A stretch of DNA of 64,000 nt from Helicobacter monodelphidis (GTDB taxonomy: Bacteria; Campylobacterota; Campylobacteria; Campylobacterales; Helicobacteraceae), in NCBI RefSeq assembly GCF_003288845.1, contig NZ_NHYN01000001.1, forward strand, positions 124,001-188,000, in the 5' to 3' direction. Positions 19,630 through 29,351 of this stretch are shown piece after piece (the first letter of the stretch is position 1; the number at the start of each line of letters is the position of its first letter). Below the pieces are notes generated by a model. That model was given only the letters and a program-made list of their open reading frames with translations. It did no database searches and had not been told where the DNA came from. The translations under genes were made by a program, and so were the position numbers.

Positions 19630-20000
19630 TGTAATGCTCCTTTCTTCCATGCGTAAATAAAACCAATACTAAGCAGGATAATAAAAATAATCATTTCAAC
19701 AAAGCCAAAAATTCCTAATACCTTAAAATCTACCGCCCAAGGAAACATAAACAATATTTCTACATCAAATAAAATATAAAGAAGTGCAATTAGATAATAT
19801 TGTGCAGAAATACGATTAGGTTGTTTGTTGGGTAGAGGACCGCACTCATAGGGTGCAAGTTTGAGCTTCTCTTCTCTTTTGTGTGAAAGTGCCTTTCCAA
19901 CAAGGCGAAAGAGAAAAACTGCCGCACCAAACGCAATAGCAGTAAAAATTAGTAAAAAAAATACACCGAAATAAGGGTGTGCAAAGTCTGAATGACTCAT
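19611..20000 (-). CDS. nuoA: NADH-quinone oxidoreductase subunit A
   Basis: 129 residues, three membrane helices. The loop between helices 1 and 2 has the family motif [11 protein letters not shown], and helix 2 has [19 protein letters not shown]. It is the first gene of the nuo run, which is read through to pflA and DedA. The 165 bases upstream separate it from the PHP gene; I saw no strong -10 box in them, so the operon promoter could be weak there or lie further upstream. Confidence 0.96.
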   Translation of the reverse strand: MSHSDFAHPYFGVFFLLIFTAIAFGAAVFLFRLVGKALSHKREEKLKLAPYECGPLPNKQPNRISAQYYLIALLYILFDVEILFMFPWAVDFKVLGIFGFVEMIIFIILLSIGFIYAWKKGALQWQGIK

Positions 20001-20165
20001 ATTTTCATCTCCGTAAAAGTGTAAGCTAAAAAACCTAGAGTAATCCTACAATTTTTCAAGCTAAAATGAGCTGAAAGGAAATATTTTTCTACAAGAATTT
20101 TTAGAAAAGATAACGAAAAGAAACACATTTGTATTTGCAGAGTTTCTAATTGTGTACTTATTGTA

Positions 20166-20951
20166 TTAACATATGGAATGCATTTTGATGCAACGATTTT
20201 GAAAGCTAGCAGCTTCTTTGTATCCAATATGTAAGGCGAGATGATATGCTTCATTGCGTTTGAATCCAACCTGGTCTATGCTATGTGCATCGCTTCCAAA
20301 GGTAATGGGGATATGTAGAGCGAAAGCTTCTTTTAAAATATGAGTGGAGGGATAAAGTTCAGCGATTGGTTTTCGCAAACCTGCTGTATTAATTTCTAAA
20401 ACTATATCTGCTTGCTTGAAAGCTTTGAGTGTTCTAAGTAAGTCTCCATGTAAAGAATGAGGTAAGGGATGATTAAAAATTTTTAGCAAGTCACAATGTC
20501 CAACAATGTCAAATGCTTTCATATTAGCCATTTCACGCAAAGTCTTTAAATATTGCTTCCAGCATAGTTCCATATCCTTATGTTGGTATTCACCAATAAA
20601 TTGTGGATTATCAAAACCCCATTCCCCTAAAAAATGCACAGACCCTATAAGGTAGTCAACTTGTGCATTTAAAACACGGTTATCCATGTGCTGGGGAAGG
20701 TAATCGACTTCTAATCCGCATAAAATATGGCATCGACCGATGTATTCTTGTTTAAGGATATCTATTTGGTGCAAATAGTCTTCCATTTCGCAAAAATTCA
20801 TGCGATATTTTTCGTCATAATCCATCGGTGCATGGCATGAGAAACCAAAAAAATCTACATTTTGTTGAATTGCTTCTTCAATATATTCTCGCATCGTGCC
20901 TGTGGCATGGTTGCAGTAATGTGTATGGTTATGTAAATCAATTTTTGTCAT
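20166..20951 (-). CDS. PHP-domain phosphatase (histidinol-phosphatase type)
   Basis: 261 residues. PHP metal-binding motifs appear in order: DLHNHTHYCNHATGT at residues 5-19, GLEVDYL near 80, HFLGEWGFDNP, DIVGHCDLLKIF near 150 and ITFGSDAH near 215. These fit a trinuclear-metal phosphoesterase of the HisK/HisJ type that removes phosphate from L-histidinol phosphate. No other histidine-biosynthesis gene is nearby, so the substrate is inferred from family only. The ATG overlaps the stop of the upstream NAD(P)HX-repair gene by one base. Confidence 0.83.
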   Translation of the reverse strand: MTKIDLHNHTHYCNHATGTMREYIEEAIQQNVDFFGFSCHAPMDYDEKYRMNFCEMEDYLHQIDILKQEYIGRCHILCGLEVDYLPQHMDNRVLNAQVDYLIGSVHFLGEWGFDNPQFIGEYQHKDMELCWKQYLKTLREMANMKAFDIVGHCDLLKIFNHPLPHSLHGDLLRTLKAFKQADIVLEINTAGLRKPIAELYPSTHILKEAFALHIPITFGSDAHSIDQVGFKRNEAYHLALHIGYKEAASFQNRCIKMHSIC

Positions 20952-22471
20952 TATTTTGTTTCTCTTTGTTCAAGACGACTAACTGCTTCGATTAATCGCT
21001 GTGGTGTGAGGGCATAACTTGCACATTCTAAGCTTCTTGCAGCAAGAGTGTGGGCGAGAGAAGCATTACAGGCAGCTTCAAAAGGTGCAATACCTTGTGC
21101 AAGAAGAGCTGCAATGAGCCCGCTTAAAACATCACCACTACCCCCTTTTGCAAGACTCGGAATTCCTAAGTAATTTACTGCTAATCGATCATTTTGTGCA
21201 ATAATGTGGTTTGCACCTTTAAGTAGTAATGTTGCATTTGGATAGCTATGAGAAAAAAGTCGTACAAATCGGAAGCGGTCGCGTTGCAAATCCAATACTT
21301 CACAATCTGCAATTCCCAAAAGTCGCATTAAGGCAACAAATTCCTTGGGGTGAGGGGTAAGAACAACTCTTGGATTTTGTTCTAAAATTTCTTTAGTAAT
21401 ATCTTGATACAAAATATCTGCATCAAGAAGGCATGGACGATTTAAAAGAGTATCTCTTACGCCACGTCTATCTTGAAATGCAAAGTCCCCAAGCCCCATT
21501 CCAGCAGCAATTGCTGCTGGATTTGTTGGAAGTGTAAATGAGTGAATAATCTCACTTGGAATATGGGTTGTTGAATCGCCAATAATTGTAACAACACCTG
21601 TTCCAAATTGAAATGCCGATAGTGCACTAAGAATCGCTGCACCCTCTTTTTCTCCCATTAAAATTACTAAATGTCCAAATGTCCCTTTGTGCGTATGTGA
21701 CTGTGAACGAGTTGGTAATTTTAAATCTGTTTTTTCAAGCAAGAATCCGCTTGGTTTTCCCATACTCTCATACATTTTGCGTGAAAGTCCTAAGGAGCAA
21801 ATATGAATCTCACCGATAAAATCTTTCACACGGTCAGCTAAAATTGCTTCTGTGCAAGCACCCATAATACAACTATAATCAGCCCTAAAAGCAGTCCACA
21901 TTACATCACCTTCATGTGAGATTCCACTTGGAATATCGCATGAAATTTTGATACCTTGCAAACTGTTCAACCAATCGATTACCTCGCAAGCTTTATCGTC
22001 TAATGGACGATTTAATCCAGAACCAAACAATCCGTCAATGATAATGTCAGCATCTTTTGCCCACTCGCGAAGGCTGATATTTTCTATTGTGTCTAAAAAA
22101 TATTGCACAGAGATGGTTTTTGAAGTACGGTTTGTGCAAAAATCAATTTCTAATGCATTTGCACGTTCTAGTTGTTTCATGCACAATTTACTTTTTGTGC
22201 CAAAAGGTAAATAGACAATAATATTAAATTCATCTTGCAAAATACGTGCAAGGGCAATGCTGTCTGCTCCATTATTGCCAGGACCAGCGGCAATAAGAAT
22301 TTTAATTTTTTCATCTTTTTTTCGTGGTTTGATTTGTTTTGTGGAAACAATATGGCGGATAAAATTTGCAAGATTATTTGCTGCATTTTCCATCAGTAGT
22401 TCATGGCTAAGTTGGAATTCAGCACATGCTCGATTATCTAAGGATTGAACCTCTTGAAAAAATTGAATCAT
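20951..22471 (-). CDS. nnr: Bifunctional NAD(P)HX epimerase/dehydratase
   Basis: 506 residues formed by two fused domains. The N-terminal YjeF_N epimerase part has AAGPGNNGADSIALARIL and DIIIDGLFGSGLNRPL. The C-terminal ribokinase-like dehydratase part has LTPHPKEFVALM and the nucleotide-site motif LAKGGSGDVLSGLIAALLAQG. Together they repair damaged hydrated NADH/NADPH: one domain epimerises R- and S-NADHX and the other dehydrates S-NADHX using ADP or ATP. Length is normal for the fused form. Confidence 0.94.
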   Translation of the reverse strand: MIQFFQEVQSLDNRACAEFQLSHELLMENAANNLANFIRHIVSTKQIKPRKKDEKIKILIAAGPGNNGADSIALARILQDEFNIIVYLPFGTKSKLCMKQLERANALEIDFCTNRTSKTISVQYFLDTIENISLREWAKDADIIIDGLFGSGLNRPLDDKACEVIDWLNSLQGIKISCDIPSGISHEGDVMWTAFRADYSCIMGACTEAILADRVKDFIGEIHICSLGLSRKMYESMGKPSGFLLEKTDLKLPTRSQSHTHKGTFGHLVILMGEKEGAAILSALSAFQFGTGVVTIIGDSTTHIPSEIIHSFTLPTNPAAIAAGMGLGDFAFQDRRGVRDTLLNRPCLLDADILYQDITKEILEQNPRVVLTPHPKEFVALMRLLGIADCEVLDLQRDRFRFVRLFSHSYPNATLLLKGANHIIAQNDRLAVNYLGIPSLAKGGSGDVLSGLIAALLAQGIAPFEAACNASLAHTLAARSLECASYALTPQRLIEAVSRLEQRETK

Positions 22472-22578
22472 TATTGAACCTTTAAGGATAAATTGTGGAA
22501 TTCTACCAAAAAATGTTTGAATCTGCCAGAAAGCAAATCTTTTATCTAAGATGATTTTAATCTTTTTTCAAGAATTTG

Positions 22579-22584
22579 TATGCT
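22579..22584 (+). promoter_or_regulatory. Putative -10 box for thiG-mntP-flavoprotein
   Basis: TATGCT preceded by TTTG, 39 bases before the thiG ATG. It matches the Helicobacter style of an extended -10 without a clear -35. Sequence pattern only. Confidence 0.4.
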
Positions 22585-22623
22585 AAAACTACCAACTTTC
22601 ACAAAATAAGGAGTTTTAGAAAT

Positions 22624-23406
22624 ATGGATACACTGAGAATTGGGGATAAAGAATTTCATAGTCGCTTAATTGTAGGTAGCGGGAAATATAAGAATTTTCA
22701 GACAACATTAGAGGCAACAAAAGCATCAGAAGCACAGATGATTACTGTTGCGGTGAGAAGAGTGAATATTACAAATCCCCACGAGGAGAATTTGTTAGAT
22801 TATTTTAAAGATGAAGCGATTGAGTTTTTACCTAATTCTGCGGGTTGTGTGAATGCAAAGGAGGCAATTACGCTTTTTAGGTTGACGCGTGAGGCAACAG
22901 GGATTCATTTTATTAAACTTGAAATTATCGGTGACACACAAAAGACACTTTATCCTGATGTGTTGGAGACTTTGAACGCTTGTGAAGTTTTAGCAAAAGA
23001 GGGTTTTTGTGTGCTGGCTTATAGTAATGATGACCCAATTATGGCGAGGCATTTACAGAACGCGGGTGCAAGTGCTGTTATGCCTCTTGCAGCTCCTATT
23101 GGTAGCGGATTGGGAATTCAGAATCGCTATAATATTGCTTTTATTAAAGAGGCGGTTAGTATTCCTGTTATTGTTGATGCAGGTGTAGGTTGTGCTAGTG
23201 ATGCGGCGATTGCAATGGAGCTTGGGGCTGATGCAGTGCTTACAAACACGGCTATTGCTTGTGCCAATAATCCGATTCTTATGGCAACGGCAATGAGAGA
23301 TGCAGTGAGGGCTGGACGTTCTAGCTTTTTGGCAGGTAGAATCCCTAAAAAAGCTTTTGCGACAGCGAGTTCTCCAACAGAAGGAATGGCGAATCTGAAT
23401 CTGTAG
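22624..23406 (+). CDS. thiG: Thiazole synthase ThiG
   Basis: 260 residues from ATG 22624, chosen because AAGGAG lies upstream and the family N-terminus ([19 protein letters not shown]) begins here; a frame start at 22576 adds 16 non-family residues. Conserved features include [14 protein letters not shown], the Schiff-base lysine region [43 protein letters not shown] and [11 protein letters not shown]. ThiG makes the thiazole ring of thiamine from deoxyxylulose phosphate, ThiS-thiocarboxylate and dehydroglycine. No other thi gene is nearby. mntP follows after nine bases. Confidence 0.96.
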   Translation: MDTLRIGDKEFHSRLIVGSGKYKNFQTTLEATKASEAQMITVAVRRVNITNPHEENLLDYFKDEAIEFLPNSAGCVNAKEAITLFRLTREATGIHFIKLEIIGDTQKTLYPDVLETLNACEVLAKEGFCVLAYSNDDPIMARHLQNAGASAVMPLAAPIGSGLGIQNRYNIAFIKEAVSIPVIVDAGVGCASDAAIAMELGADAVLTNTAIACANNPILMATAMRDAVRAGRSSFLAGRIPKKAFATASSPTEGMANLNL

Positions 23407-23415
23407 AGGTTACTT

Positions 23416-24003
23416 ATGTTTAATTTTGCATATCTTGATATTTTTTTTCTTGGGGTTGCTTTAGCGATAGATGCGATGGTTGTCGCTTTTTGTTATGGTC
23501 TAATTTTAAAGCCTTATAAAATGAGCAATGGGATCAAGATTGCTGTAACTGCAGCGATTTTTCAATGTTTTATGCCGATTTTAGGATTTATATTGAGTTT
23601 TGTGACTGCAGAATTCTTAGATGATTGGATTACACATATTGACCACTGGATTTCTTTTATTATTTTTGCTATCTTAGGTTTAAAAGTAATGAAAGATTCT
23701 TGGAATGAAGGTTGCGATGATGTTTGTGGCATAAAAACACAAACACTCACAATTAATATGTTGTTGATGATGGGTATTGCAACAAGTATTGACGCTTTGT
23801 GTGCAGGTGTGATTATATTTGCACAACAATTTTTGATTATTCAAAGTGCAATTTTTATCGGCTTGATAACTTTTGTATTAGTGTTAATAGGATTTATGTT
23901 GAGTCGTGTTTTAAAGACATTACCGACCCGATATTTAGGAATTGTGGGTGGAGTTGTGTTGATTTTTCTAGGCGTAAAAGTATTGTATGAGCATCTCTCC
24001 TAA
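23416..24003 (+). CDS. mntP: Manganese efflux pump MntP
   Basis: 195 residues, six membrane helices in two repeats. The two conserved acidic motifs of the family are present: ALAIDAMVVAFCYGL in helix 1 and GIATSIDALCAGVI in the fourth helix, each with the Asp used for metal binding. Typical length. Exports Mn2+ across the inner membrane. It overlaps the following flavoprotein gene by 17 bases. No manganese riboswitch was seen, because the upstream gap is only nine bases after thiG. Confidence 0.92.
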   Translation: MFNFAYLDIFFLGVALAIDAMVVAFCYGLILKPYKMSNGIKIAVTAAIFQCFMPILGFILSFVTAEFLDDWITHIDHWISFIIFAILGLKVMKDSWNEGCDDVCGIKTQTLTINMLLMMGIATSIDALCAGVIIFAQQFLIIQSAIFIGLITFVLVLIGFMLSRVLKTLPTRYLGIVGGVVLIFLGVKVLYEHLS

Positions 24004-25252
24004 GAAACGAAGAATTGCTATTGTGGGTGGCGGAGCAAGCGGTATTTTTGCGGCTATTCATCTTTTGGATATGCAAAAAAGTCATTGTTTTGAAATAAGC
24101 ATTTTTGAACAGAATGCTGTATTAGGACGCAAGATACTTGTTTCTGGAAATGGACGTTGCAATCTCACCCATCGCTTTTTTGAGAAGCAAAATTATCATT
24201 CTCAGAGTGCGGAAATTTTGCAGAATATTTTTCAACATCCCCCTTTTTCTGATGCCTCCTATATGCAAACATTTTTTACCCAAAAAGGTATTCAATGTGT
24301 GTGTGAATCTGATGGACGCATTTTTCCGATTTCCTATGATGCAAAATCATTGATGAGTATTTTTGAATCTTTATTGTTAAATGTTCGGGTAAATACGCAT
24401 TCTAAAGTGTGCTTGATTCAGCCCATAAAACAGGGCTTTATTTTAGATATTGAAGATAAAGAAAACAAAAAAAGTTGTGAAGAATTTGAACAAGTGATTA
24501 TTGCAACAGGAGGTATTGCATATCCACAGCTTGGCAGTGGTGAGGAGATGTTAGAGATTCTTAAGGGAATGGGTTTTTGTTTAGAGAGTTTTAAACCTGC
24601 ATTAGTCGCAATGGAAGCAAAAATATCATCACAATTAGTGGGCATTAGAAGGGAAGTAGTGGCGAGTTTATGGGAAGGTACTAAGAAAAAGAAAATAGTG
24701 TCCTTGAGTGGCGATTTACTCTTCACGGATTATGGGCTTTCTGGAAGTGTTATTTTAGATTTATCTTTTTATCTGCTTTCTTGTCAGCGACCTGCTTATC
24801 TTGTTATCGATTTGCTTCCTATGTATTCGGTTCAGCAGGTTTTAGAAGAATACGAATATTTGTGTAAAAAGTTTCCACAACGTTCCATCTTTGTTTTTCT
24901 AAATCAATATTTACATTCTAAGATTTCTTTGGCAATTCTTAAAAAATCTAAAATTCAAGATTCTAGTACCTTATCGACACTCACAAAACAACAAATACAA
25001 GAGATAATTCAAGATATAAAATCGTGGAAAGTTTTTATTCAGAATGTACGCAATTTTAAATATGCGGAGGTGATGGCCGGAGGGGTGAGTTTAAGAGAAA
25101 TTGATATATGCAGTTTTGAATCAAAAAAATACAAGGACCTGTTTATAATTGGTGAAGTGCTTGATATCGTTGGACAAAGAGGGGGATTCAATCTTGCTTT
25201 TGCATGGAACAGTGCTTATTGTGTAGCAAGGGCAATCACAAGATTGACTTAG
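23987..25252 (+). CDS. BaiN/HI0933-type FAD-dependent oxidoreductase
   Basis: 421 residues. A dinucleotide-binding motif IAIVGGGASGIFAAIHLL is at residues 10-27, followed by GRKILVSGNGRCNLTH near 46-61, a diagnostic HI0933-family signature. The second half has ATGGIAYPQLGSG, and the C-terminus reads AEVMAGGVSLREID, then GEVLDIVGQRGGFNLAFAWNSAYCVARAI. These are soluble flavoproteins with mostly unknown substrates; the bile-acid reductase BaiN belongs here. The start overlaps mntP, so the two are coupled. The stop codon lies within a strong hairpin. Confidence 0.88.
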   Translation: MSISPKKRRIAIVGGGASGIFAAIHLLDMQKSHCFEISIFEQNAVLGRKILVSGNGRCNLTHRFFEKQNYHSQSAEILQNIFQHPPFSDASYMQTFFTQKGIQCVCESDGRIFPISYDAKSLMSIFESLLLNVRVNTHSKVCLIQPIKQGFILDIEDKENKKSCEEFEQVIIATGGIAYPQLGSGEEMLEILKGMGFCLESFKPALVAMEAKISSQLVGIRREVVASLWEGTKKKKIVSLSGDLLFTDYGLSGSVILDLSFYLLSCQRPAYLVIDLLPMYSVQQVLEEYEYLCKKFPQRSIFVFLNQYLHSKISLAILKKSKIQDSSTLSTLTKQQIQEIIQDIKSWKVFIQNVRNFKYAEVMAGGVSLREIDICSFESKKYKDLFIIGEVLDIVGQRGGFNLAFAWNSAYCVARAITRLT

Positions 25253-25265
25253 CAATCTTGTGATT
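25234..25265. terminator. Perfect 13-bp hairpin between convergent genes
   Basis: AATCACAAGATTG (25234-25246) pairs perfectly with CAATCTTGTGATT (25253-25265) around a six-base loop. It spans the stop codon of the BaiN-type gene (+) and lies ten bases past the end of lctP (-). No T-run follows on the plus strand, so it is not a textbook intrinsic terminator, but its place between convergent genes argues for a bidirectional stop or 3'-end stabiliser. Confidence 0.65.
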
Positions 25266-25274
25266 AAAAATGAA

Positions 25275-26906
25275 TTAGGTAAGTATACCCGTAAATACGA
25301 AGGCTGCAAGATAAACAGCAATACCGATTAAAATTACAAAACCGATGGAATATTTCACTGTAAATCTAAATAAATCGGATTCTTTCCCCACCAATCCCAC
25401 TGCTGCACACGCAATTGCAATACTTTGAGGGCTAATCATCTTACCAACAACGCCACCTACTGTATTTGCTGCAAGAAATAAGACTTCAGGAATACCAAGT
25501 TGTCTTGCTGTGAGTTGTTGCAATGAACCAAATAGGAGATTGCTACTCGTATCACTTCCGGTTAAGAAAACACCAAGCCAACCAACAATGGGTGAGAAGA
25601 ATGCAAAGGCATTACCTGTTTTTGCTAAGGCTGTTGCAAGTGTCGCAGACATCCCACTATTATTGCAAACAAAGGCAAAACCCACAACAAGTCCAATGGT
25701 TACAATTGCCCATTTCATTTCTTTGAACGTTTCACTAAAGGCTTCTACCGCCATTGCGGATTTAACTTTAAGAAGTGGTATGGTAATAAGAGCGGTAATG
25801 AAAATAGCTGTACCTGTTGATGCGATAATAGGCAATTCATAAATGGATTTAACTGGGGTATCAACCGGGACGACAGGTTTTACTTGGATAATAGATTGGA
25901 GGACAGTAAAATCAAAACTGAAGGTTCCCCAACCAACCATTTTTTTAAACCAATCTTGAGTCCATAATAAAATCGCAATAATCAGAATAATAAAAGGAAG
26001 CCAAGCTAGGACAATTTCTTTTAGAGAATGTTGTGTTGGTGCTGGAATCTCCTTTCCGTCTTCTGTTTCAAAGCGGAATATATTCTTAGGTTGCCAAAAA
26101 CGCAGGAAAATCGCCGTACAAATGATGGAAACAACAGCTGAAGCAATATCTGGCAATTCCGGTCCATGATAATTTGCGGTATAAAATTGAACAATTGCAA
26201 AACTCACACCAGCAACAAGAACTGCTGGAAAAGTTTCTTTAACTCCCTTAAAACCATTCATCAAGAATACAAGAAAGAAAGGCACGAACACAGAGAGAGG
26301 CGGGAGCATTTTTCCTGCAACTGCTGAAATTTCGATAGCAGGAACACTTACAACCTTTGCCATAGCGATAACAGGAATACCTACTGCACCAAAAGCAACG
26401 GGTGCCGTATTGGCAATAAGGCATAATCCTGCGGCGTATAGTGGTCGCAATCCCATTCCAACAAGCAATGCTGCAGTAATTGCAACAGGTCCTCCAAAAC
26501 CAATCGCTCCTTCCAAGAATGCACCAAAACAAAAACCAATCAAAATAACTTGTAGACGCTGGTCCGGCGTAATTGCGATGATGCTGTCGCGTAGAATTTT
26601 AAAATAACCAGATTTGTCATTCAATTTATACAAGAATATTGCAGCAATAATAATCCAAGCAATTGGAAACATTCCATAAACAAAACCATACAAGAAACTT
26701 GTGAAAACTAACACAGATGGCATTTGGTAAACTACAATCGCGATAACAATGGCAACAGAAACGGTTAATAATCCCGCAAAATGCCCTTTTAATTTTAAGA
26801 CGAGCAAGCAGACAAAAAAACATATAATCGGTAGCAATGCAACGGCTGCACTTGCCCATTGATTATTAAGCGGATTATAGTTTTGTAAATATTGCAAAAC
26901 TTCCAT
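25275..26906 (-). CDS. lctP: L-lactate permease
   Basis: 543 residues, about 13 membrane helices, LctP/LldP family. Recognised features are the conserved GFCFGAFLEGAIGFGGPVAITAALLVGMG block near residues 120-150, LIANTAPVAFGAVGIP, NNSGMSATLA and GSDTSSNLLFGSLQQ...GISEVLFLAANTVGG-type motifs (here GIPEVLFLAANTVGGVVGKMISPQSIAIA). It imports L-lactate with protons. It diverges from lutABC across a 245-base intergenic region, so uptake and oxidation are encoded back to back. Confidence 0.95.
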   Translation of the reverse strand: MEVLQYLQNYNPLNNQWASAAVALLPIICFFVCLLVLKLKGHFAGLLTVSVAIVIAIVVYQMPSVLVFTSFLYGFVYGMFPIAWIIIAAIFLYKLNDKSGYFKILRDSIIAITPDQRLQVILIGFCFGAFLEGAIGFGGPVAITAALLVGMGLRPLYAAGLCLIANTAPVAFGAVGIPVIAMAKVVSVPAIEISAVAGKMLPPLSVFVPFFLVFLMNGFKGVKETFPAVLVAGVSFAIVQFYTANYHGPELPDIASAVVSIICTAIFLRFWQPKNIFRFETEDGKEIPAPTQHSLKEIVLAWLPFIILIIAILLWTQDWFKKMVGWGTFSFDFTVLQSIIQVKPVVPVDTPVKSIYELPIIASTGTAIFITALITIPLLKVKSAMAVEAFSETFKEMKWAIVTIGLVVGFAFVCNNSGMSATLATALAKTGNAFAFFSPIVGWLGVFLTGSDTSSNLLFGSLQQLTARQLGIPEVLFLAANTVGGVVGKMISPQSIAIACAAVGLVGKESDLFRFTVKYSIGFVILIGIAVYLAAFVFTGILT

Positions 26907-26958
26907 GAGAAACTTAACCTCCCTTATTTAAGATTTTTTAGATTTGTAGAGTCGAGTC

Positions 26959-26964
26959 ATTATA
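26959..26964 (-). promoter_or_regulatory. Putative -10 box of lctP
   Basis: TATAAT on the minus strand with TTG just upstream (TTGTATAATGAC), about 53 bases before the lctP ATG. A GGGAGG ribosome site follows before the start. Confidence 0.6.
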
Positions 26965-27110
26965 CAAGTTTTTATGAGGGCATTCAAGAAAGAAAGAAGA
27001 ATCTTTATAAAAATTGTGTTAAATAATTTTGAAAGTGGATAAAAAAGTAACACTTTCTATTAAAATGCTTCTTTGGTGAATTTCATTTTGCTATTTAAGT
27101 TATTCTTGCA

Positions 27111-27116
27111 TACAAT
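27111..27116 (+). promoter_or_regulatory. Putative -10 box of lutABC
   Basis: TACAAT in the context TTGCATACAATAGAC, 36 bases before the lutA ATG. T-rich runs precede it, as is usual for Helicobacter housekeeping promoters. Confidence 0.6.
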
Positions 27117-27151
27117 AGACTTTAAGATTTTATACTGGAGGAGTTTTGCTG

Positions 27152-27889
27152 ATGATGCAAGAACGCGTTTATTTTTTTGCGACATGTTTGGGAGGGGTGG
27201 CATTTAGTGATACTTGCGTGAATGCAATTAAGCTTTTGCGAAATAGTGGAGTTGAGGTTGTTTTTAAGAAGGCACAGACCTGTTGCTCTCAGCCTAGCTA
27301 TAACTCGGGGTATTTTGATGAATCGCGTCAAATTATTTTACATAACATTCGTTTGTTTAATCAAGATTATCCTGTGATTGTTCCATCAGGGTCTTGCACG
27401 GGTATGATGCGTGAGGACTATAAAGAACTTTTTAAAGGGAGGCCAGAATATAGGGAGGTTAGAGATTTTTGTAAACGTGTTTATGAGCTTTCAGAATATC
27501 TATGTAAAGTGCTGGGTGTACAATATGAAGATAAGGGGCAACCTCTAAAGGTGACTTGGCACAGTAATTGTCATGCATTACGAACGGCGAAAACTATCCC
27601 TTATGCCAAGCAATTGATTAGAAGTTTGTGTAATGTGGAGTTGATTGAGCTAGAGAATGAGGAAGAATGTTGTGGTTTTGGCGGAACTTTTAGTATTAAA
27701 GAGCCCGGTATTTCAGAAGTGATGGTGAATAAAAAGATTCAAGATATTCAATCCAGGGGGGTTGAATGCTTAATTTCTGCTGATGCAGGTTGTTTGATGA
27801 ATATTAGTGGGGCAATGCAAAAGCAAAATGTTAATATTAGAGCTTATCATTTGTATGATTTTTTAGCCGACCGCATTGGGTTACAATAG
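27152..27889 (+). CDS. lutA: Lactate utilization protein LutA, Fe-S subunit
   Basis: 245 residues from ATG 27152; GGAGGAG lies eight bases upstream, which excludes the TTG at 27146. Two CCG-type cysteine-rich domains are visible. The first has FFATCLGG, KAQTCCSQPSYNSG and VPSGSCTGMM. The second has WHSNCHAL, EEECCGFGGTFSIK and SADAGCLMN. This is the GlpC/HdrB-like subunit of the LutABC L-lactate oxidase. lutB follows after 16 bases. Confidence 0.94.
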   Translation: MMQERVYFFATCLGGVAFSDTCVNAIKLLRNSGVEVVFKKAQTCCSQPSYNSGYFDESRQIILHNIRLFNQDYPVIVPSGSCTGMMREDYKELFKGRPEYREVRDFCKRVYELSEYLCKVLGVQYEDKGQPLKVTWHSNCHALRTAKTIPYAKQLIRSLCNVELIELENEEECCGFGGTFSIKEPGISEVMVNKKIQDIQSRGVECLISADAGCLMNISGAMQKQNVNIRAYHLYDFLADRIGLQ

Positions 27890-27905
27890 AAAAAAAGGAA
27901 TAAAG

Positions 27906-29351
27906 ATGAAGTTTTATCATTCTAAGGAAGAATATGAGCAGGTAATTAGTCGGAAGCTAGAAGATAAGCAGCTTAAAGAGAATTTAGGGAGTGTGATGGG
28001 GATTTTACGTAACAATCGTAAAAAACTCATTGCGGATTCTTATGGGGACTGGGAAGGGTTAAGAGAGCAAGCAAGGTCAGTTAAGCAAAAATCTTTAAGT
28101 AATTTGGGAGAATTACTCCAAACTTTTGAAGCCAATGCAACTAAAAATGGTTTCATTGTGCATTGGGCAAAAGATGGTAGCGAAGCAAATGAGATTATTT
28201 TAGGCTTAATGCGACAATACAATGCTAATCGTATTCTTAAAGGTAAATCAATGGCAAGTGAAGAAATTCATTTAAACCAATACCTTAAAGAAAGGGATAT
28301 TGAGGCGATTGAAACTGATTTGGGAGAACTGATTATTCAGCTAAATGGAGAACCGCCTGTTCATATTGTTGTGCCAGCAATCCATAAGAATCGTTTTGAA
28401 GTCGGCGAGATTTTTCATAAGCATTTAGGCGTGGAAAAAAAGGAGGAAATTAAGGATTTAAATGCTATTGCAAGGAATCATTTGCGTTCTAAATTTCAAG
28501 ATTTTAAAATTGGGCTTTCGGGTGTGAATTTTGCTATTGCAGATGAAGGTGCAATTTGGCTGATTGAGAATGAAGGCAATGGGCGTATGAGTACAACAGC
28601 TTGTGATGTGCATGTTGCAATTTGTGGTATCGAGAAAGTGATTGAGAGTTTTGAAGATGCAGCAATTTTAGATACAATGCTTGTGCCAAGTGCAACAGGA
28701 CAAAGCACAACTTGCTATAAAAATATTATTTCAGGGCCGCGTAAAAATGGTGATTTAGATGGACCAAAAGAGACGCATATTATTTTACTCGATAATGGAC
28801 GAAGTCACATTCTAAGCGATCCCCTGTTGTATAATAGTCTAAATTGTATTCGTTGTGGGGCATGTATGAATCATTGTCCGGTTTATGATAAAATCGGTGG
28901 ACATGCCTATTTGGCAACTTATCCTGGACCAATTGGTGAAGTAATTTCTCCCCAACTCTTTGGAATGGACAATTGTGGATATATTTTAAATTTATGTTCT
29001 TTGTGTGGACGTTGTTCGGAAGTGTGTCCTGTAAAAATTCCTTTAGCCGAAAATATTAGGATTTTGAGGAGTGAAAAAGTAGGTGAGGGCAGAAAGACGA
29101 TTAAGGGGCAAAAAAATACATCTTTGAATCGTAGTGAAAAATGGGCAATGAAAACCTTTGCATGGATTGCATCGCATGGGTTTTTATGGCGTAGTACTTT
29201 GTGTAGTGCATCTATATTTAGCTCTTTGCTGGAGAAATTTAGTAACAAGCTTCCAGGACTTAAGGTATGGACGAGTTGTCGTAGTTTTCCTACCCTGAAT
29301 GGGCAGCTACATCGTAAAGTTAAGAATCTTCAAGGGGTAATCTATGAATAG
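27906..29351 (+). CDS. lutB: Lactate utilization protein LutB, ferredoxin-type
   Basis: 481 residues from ATG 27906, which has AAAAAGGAA upstream; an earlier in-frame start adds ten residues that overlap lutA. The N-terminal LUD domain includes VHWAKDGSEAN and ADEGAIWLIENEGNGR. Two 4Fe-4S motifs follow: CIRCGACMNHCPVY near residue 320 and CSLCGRCSEVCPVKIP near 370. LutB passes electrons from lactate oxidation to the respiratory chain. It overlaps lutC by 8 bases. Confidence 0.94.
   Translation: MKFYHSKEEYEQVISRKLEDKQLKENLGSVMGILRNNRKKLIADSYGDWEGLREQARSVKQKSLSNLGELLQTFEANATKNGFIVHWAKDGSEANEIILGLMRQYNANRILKGKSMASEEIHLNQYLKERDIEAIETDLGELIIQLNGEPPVHIVVPAIHKNRFEVGEIFHKHLGVEKKEEIKDLNAIARNHLRSKFQDFKIGLSGVNFAIADEGAIWLIENEGNGRMSTTACDVHVAICGIEKVIESFEDAAILDTMLVPSATGQSTTCYKNIISGPRKNGDLDGPKETHIILLDNGRSHILSDPLLYNSLNCIRCGACMNHCPVYDKIGGHAYLATYPGPIGEVISPQLFGMDNCGYILNLCSLCGRCSEVCPVKIPLAENIRILRSEKVGEGRKTIKGQKNTSLNRSEKWAMKTFAWIASHGFLWRSTLCSASIFSSLLEKFSNKLPGLKVWTSCRSFPTLNGQLHRKVKNLQGVIYE

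Noticed and set aside
25510-26859. Several open frames inside lctP on both strands
   Set aside because: They overlap a well-supported permease and lack motifs or ribosome sites.
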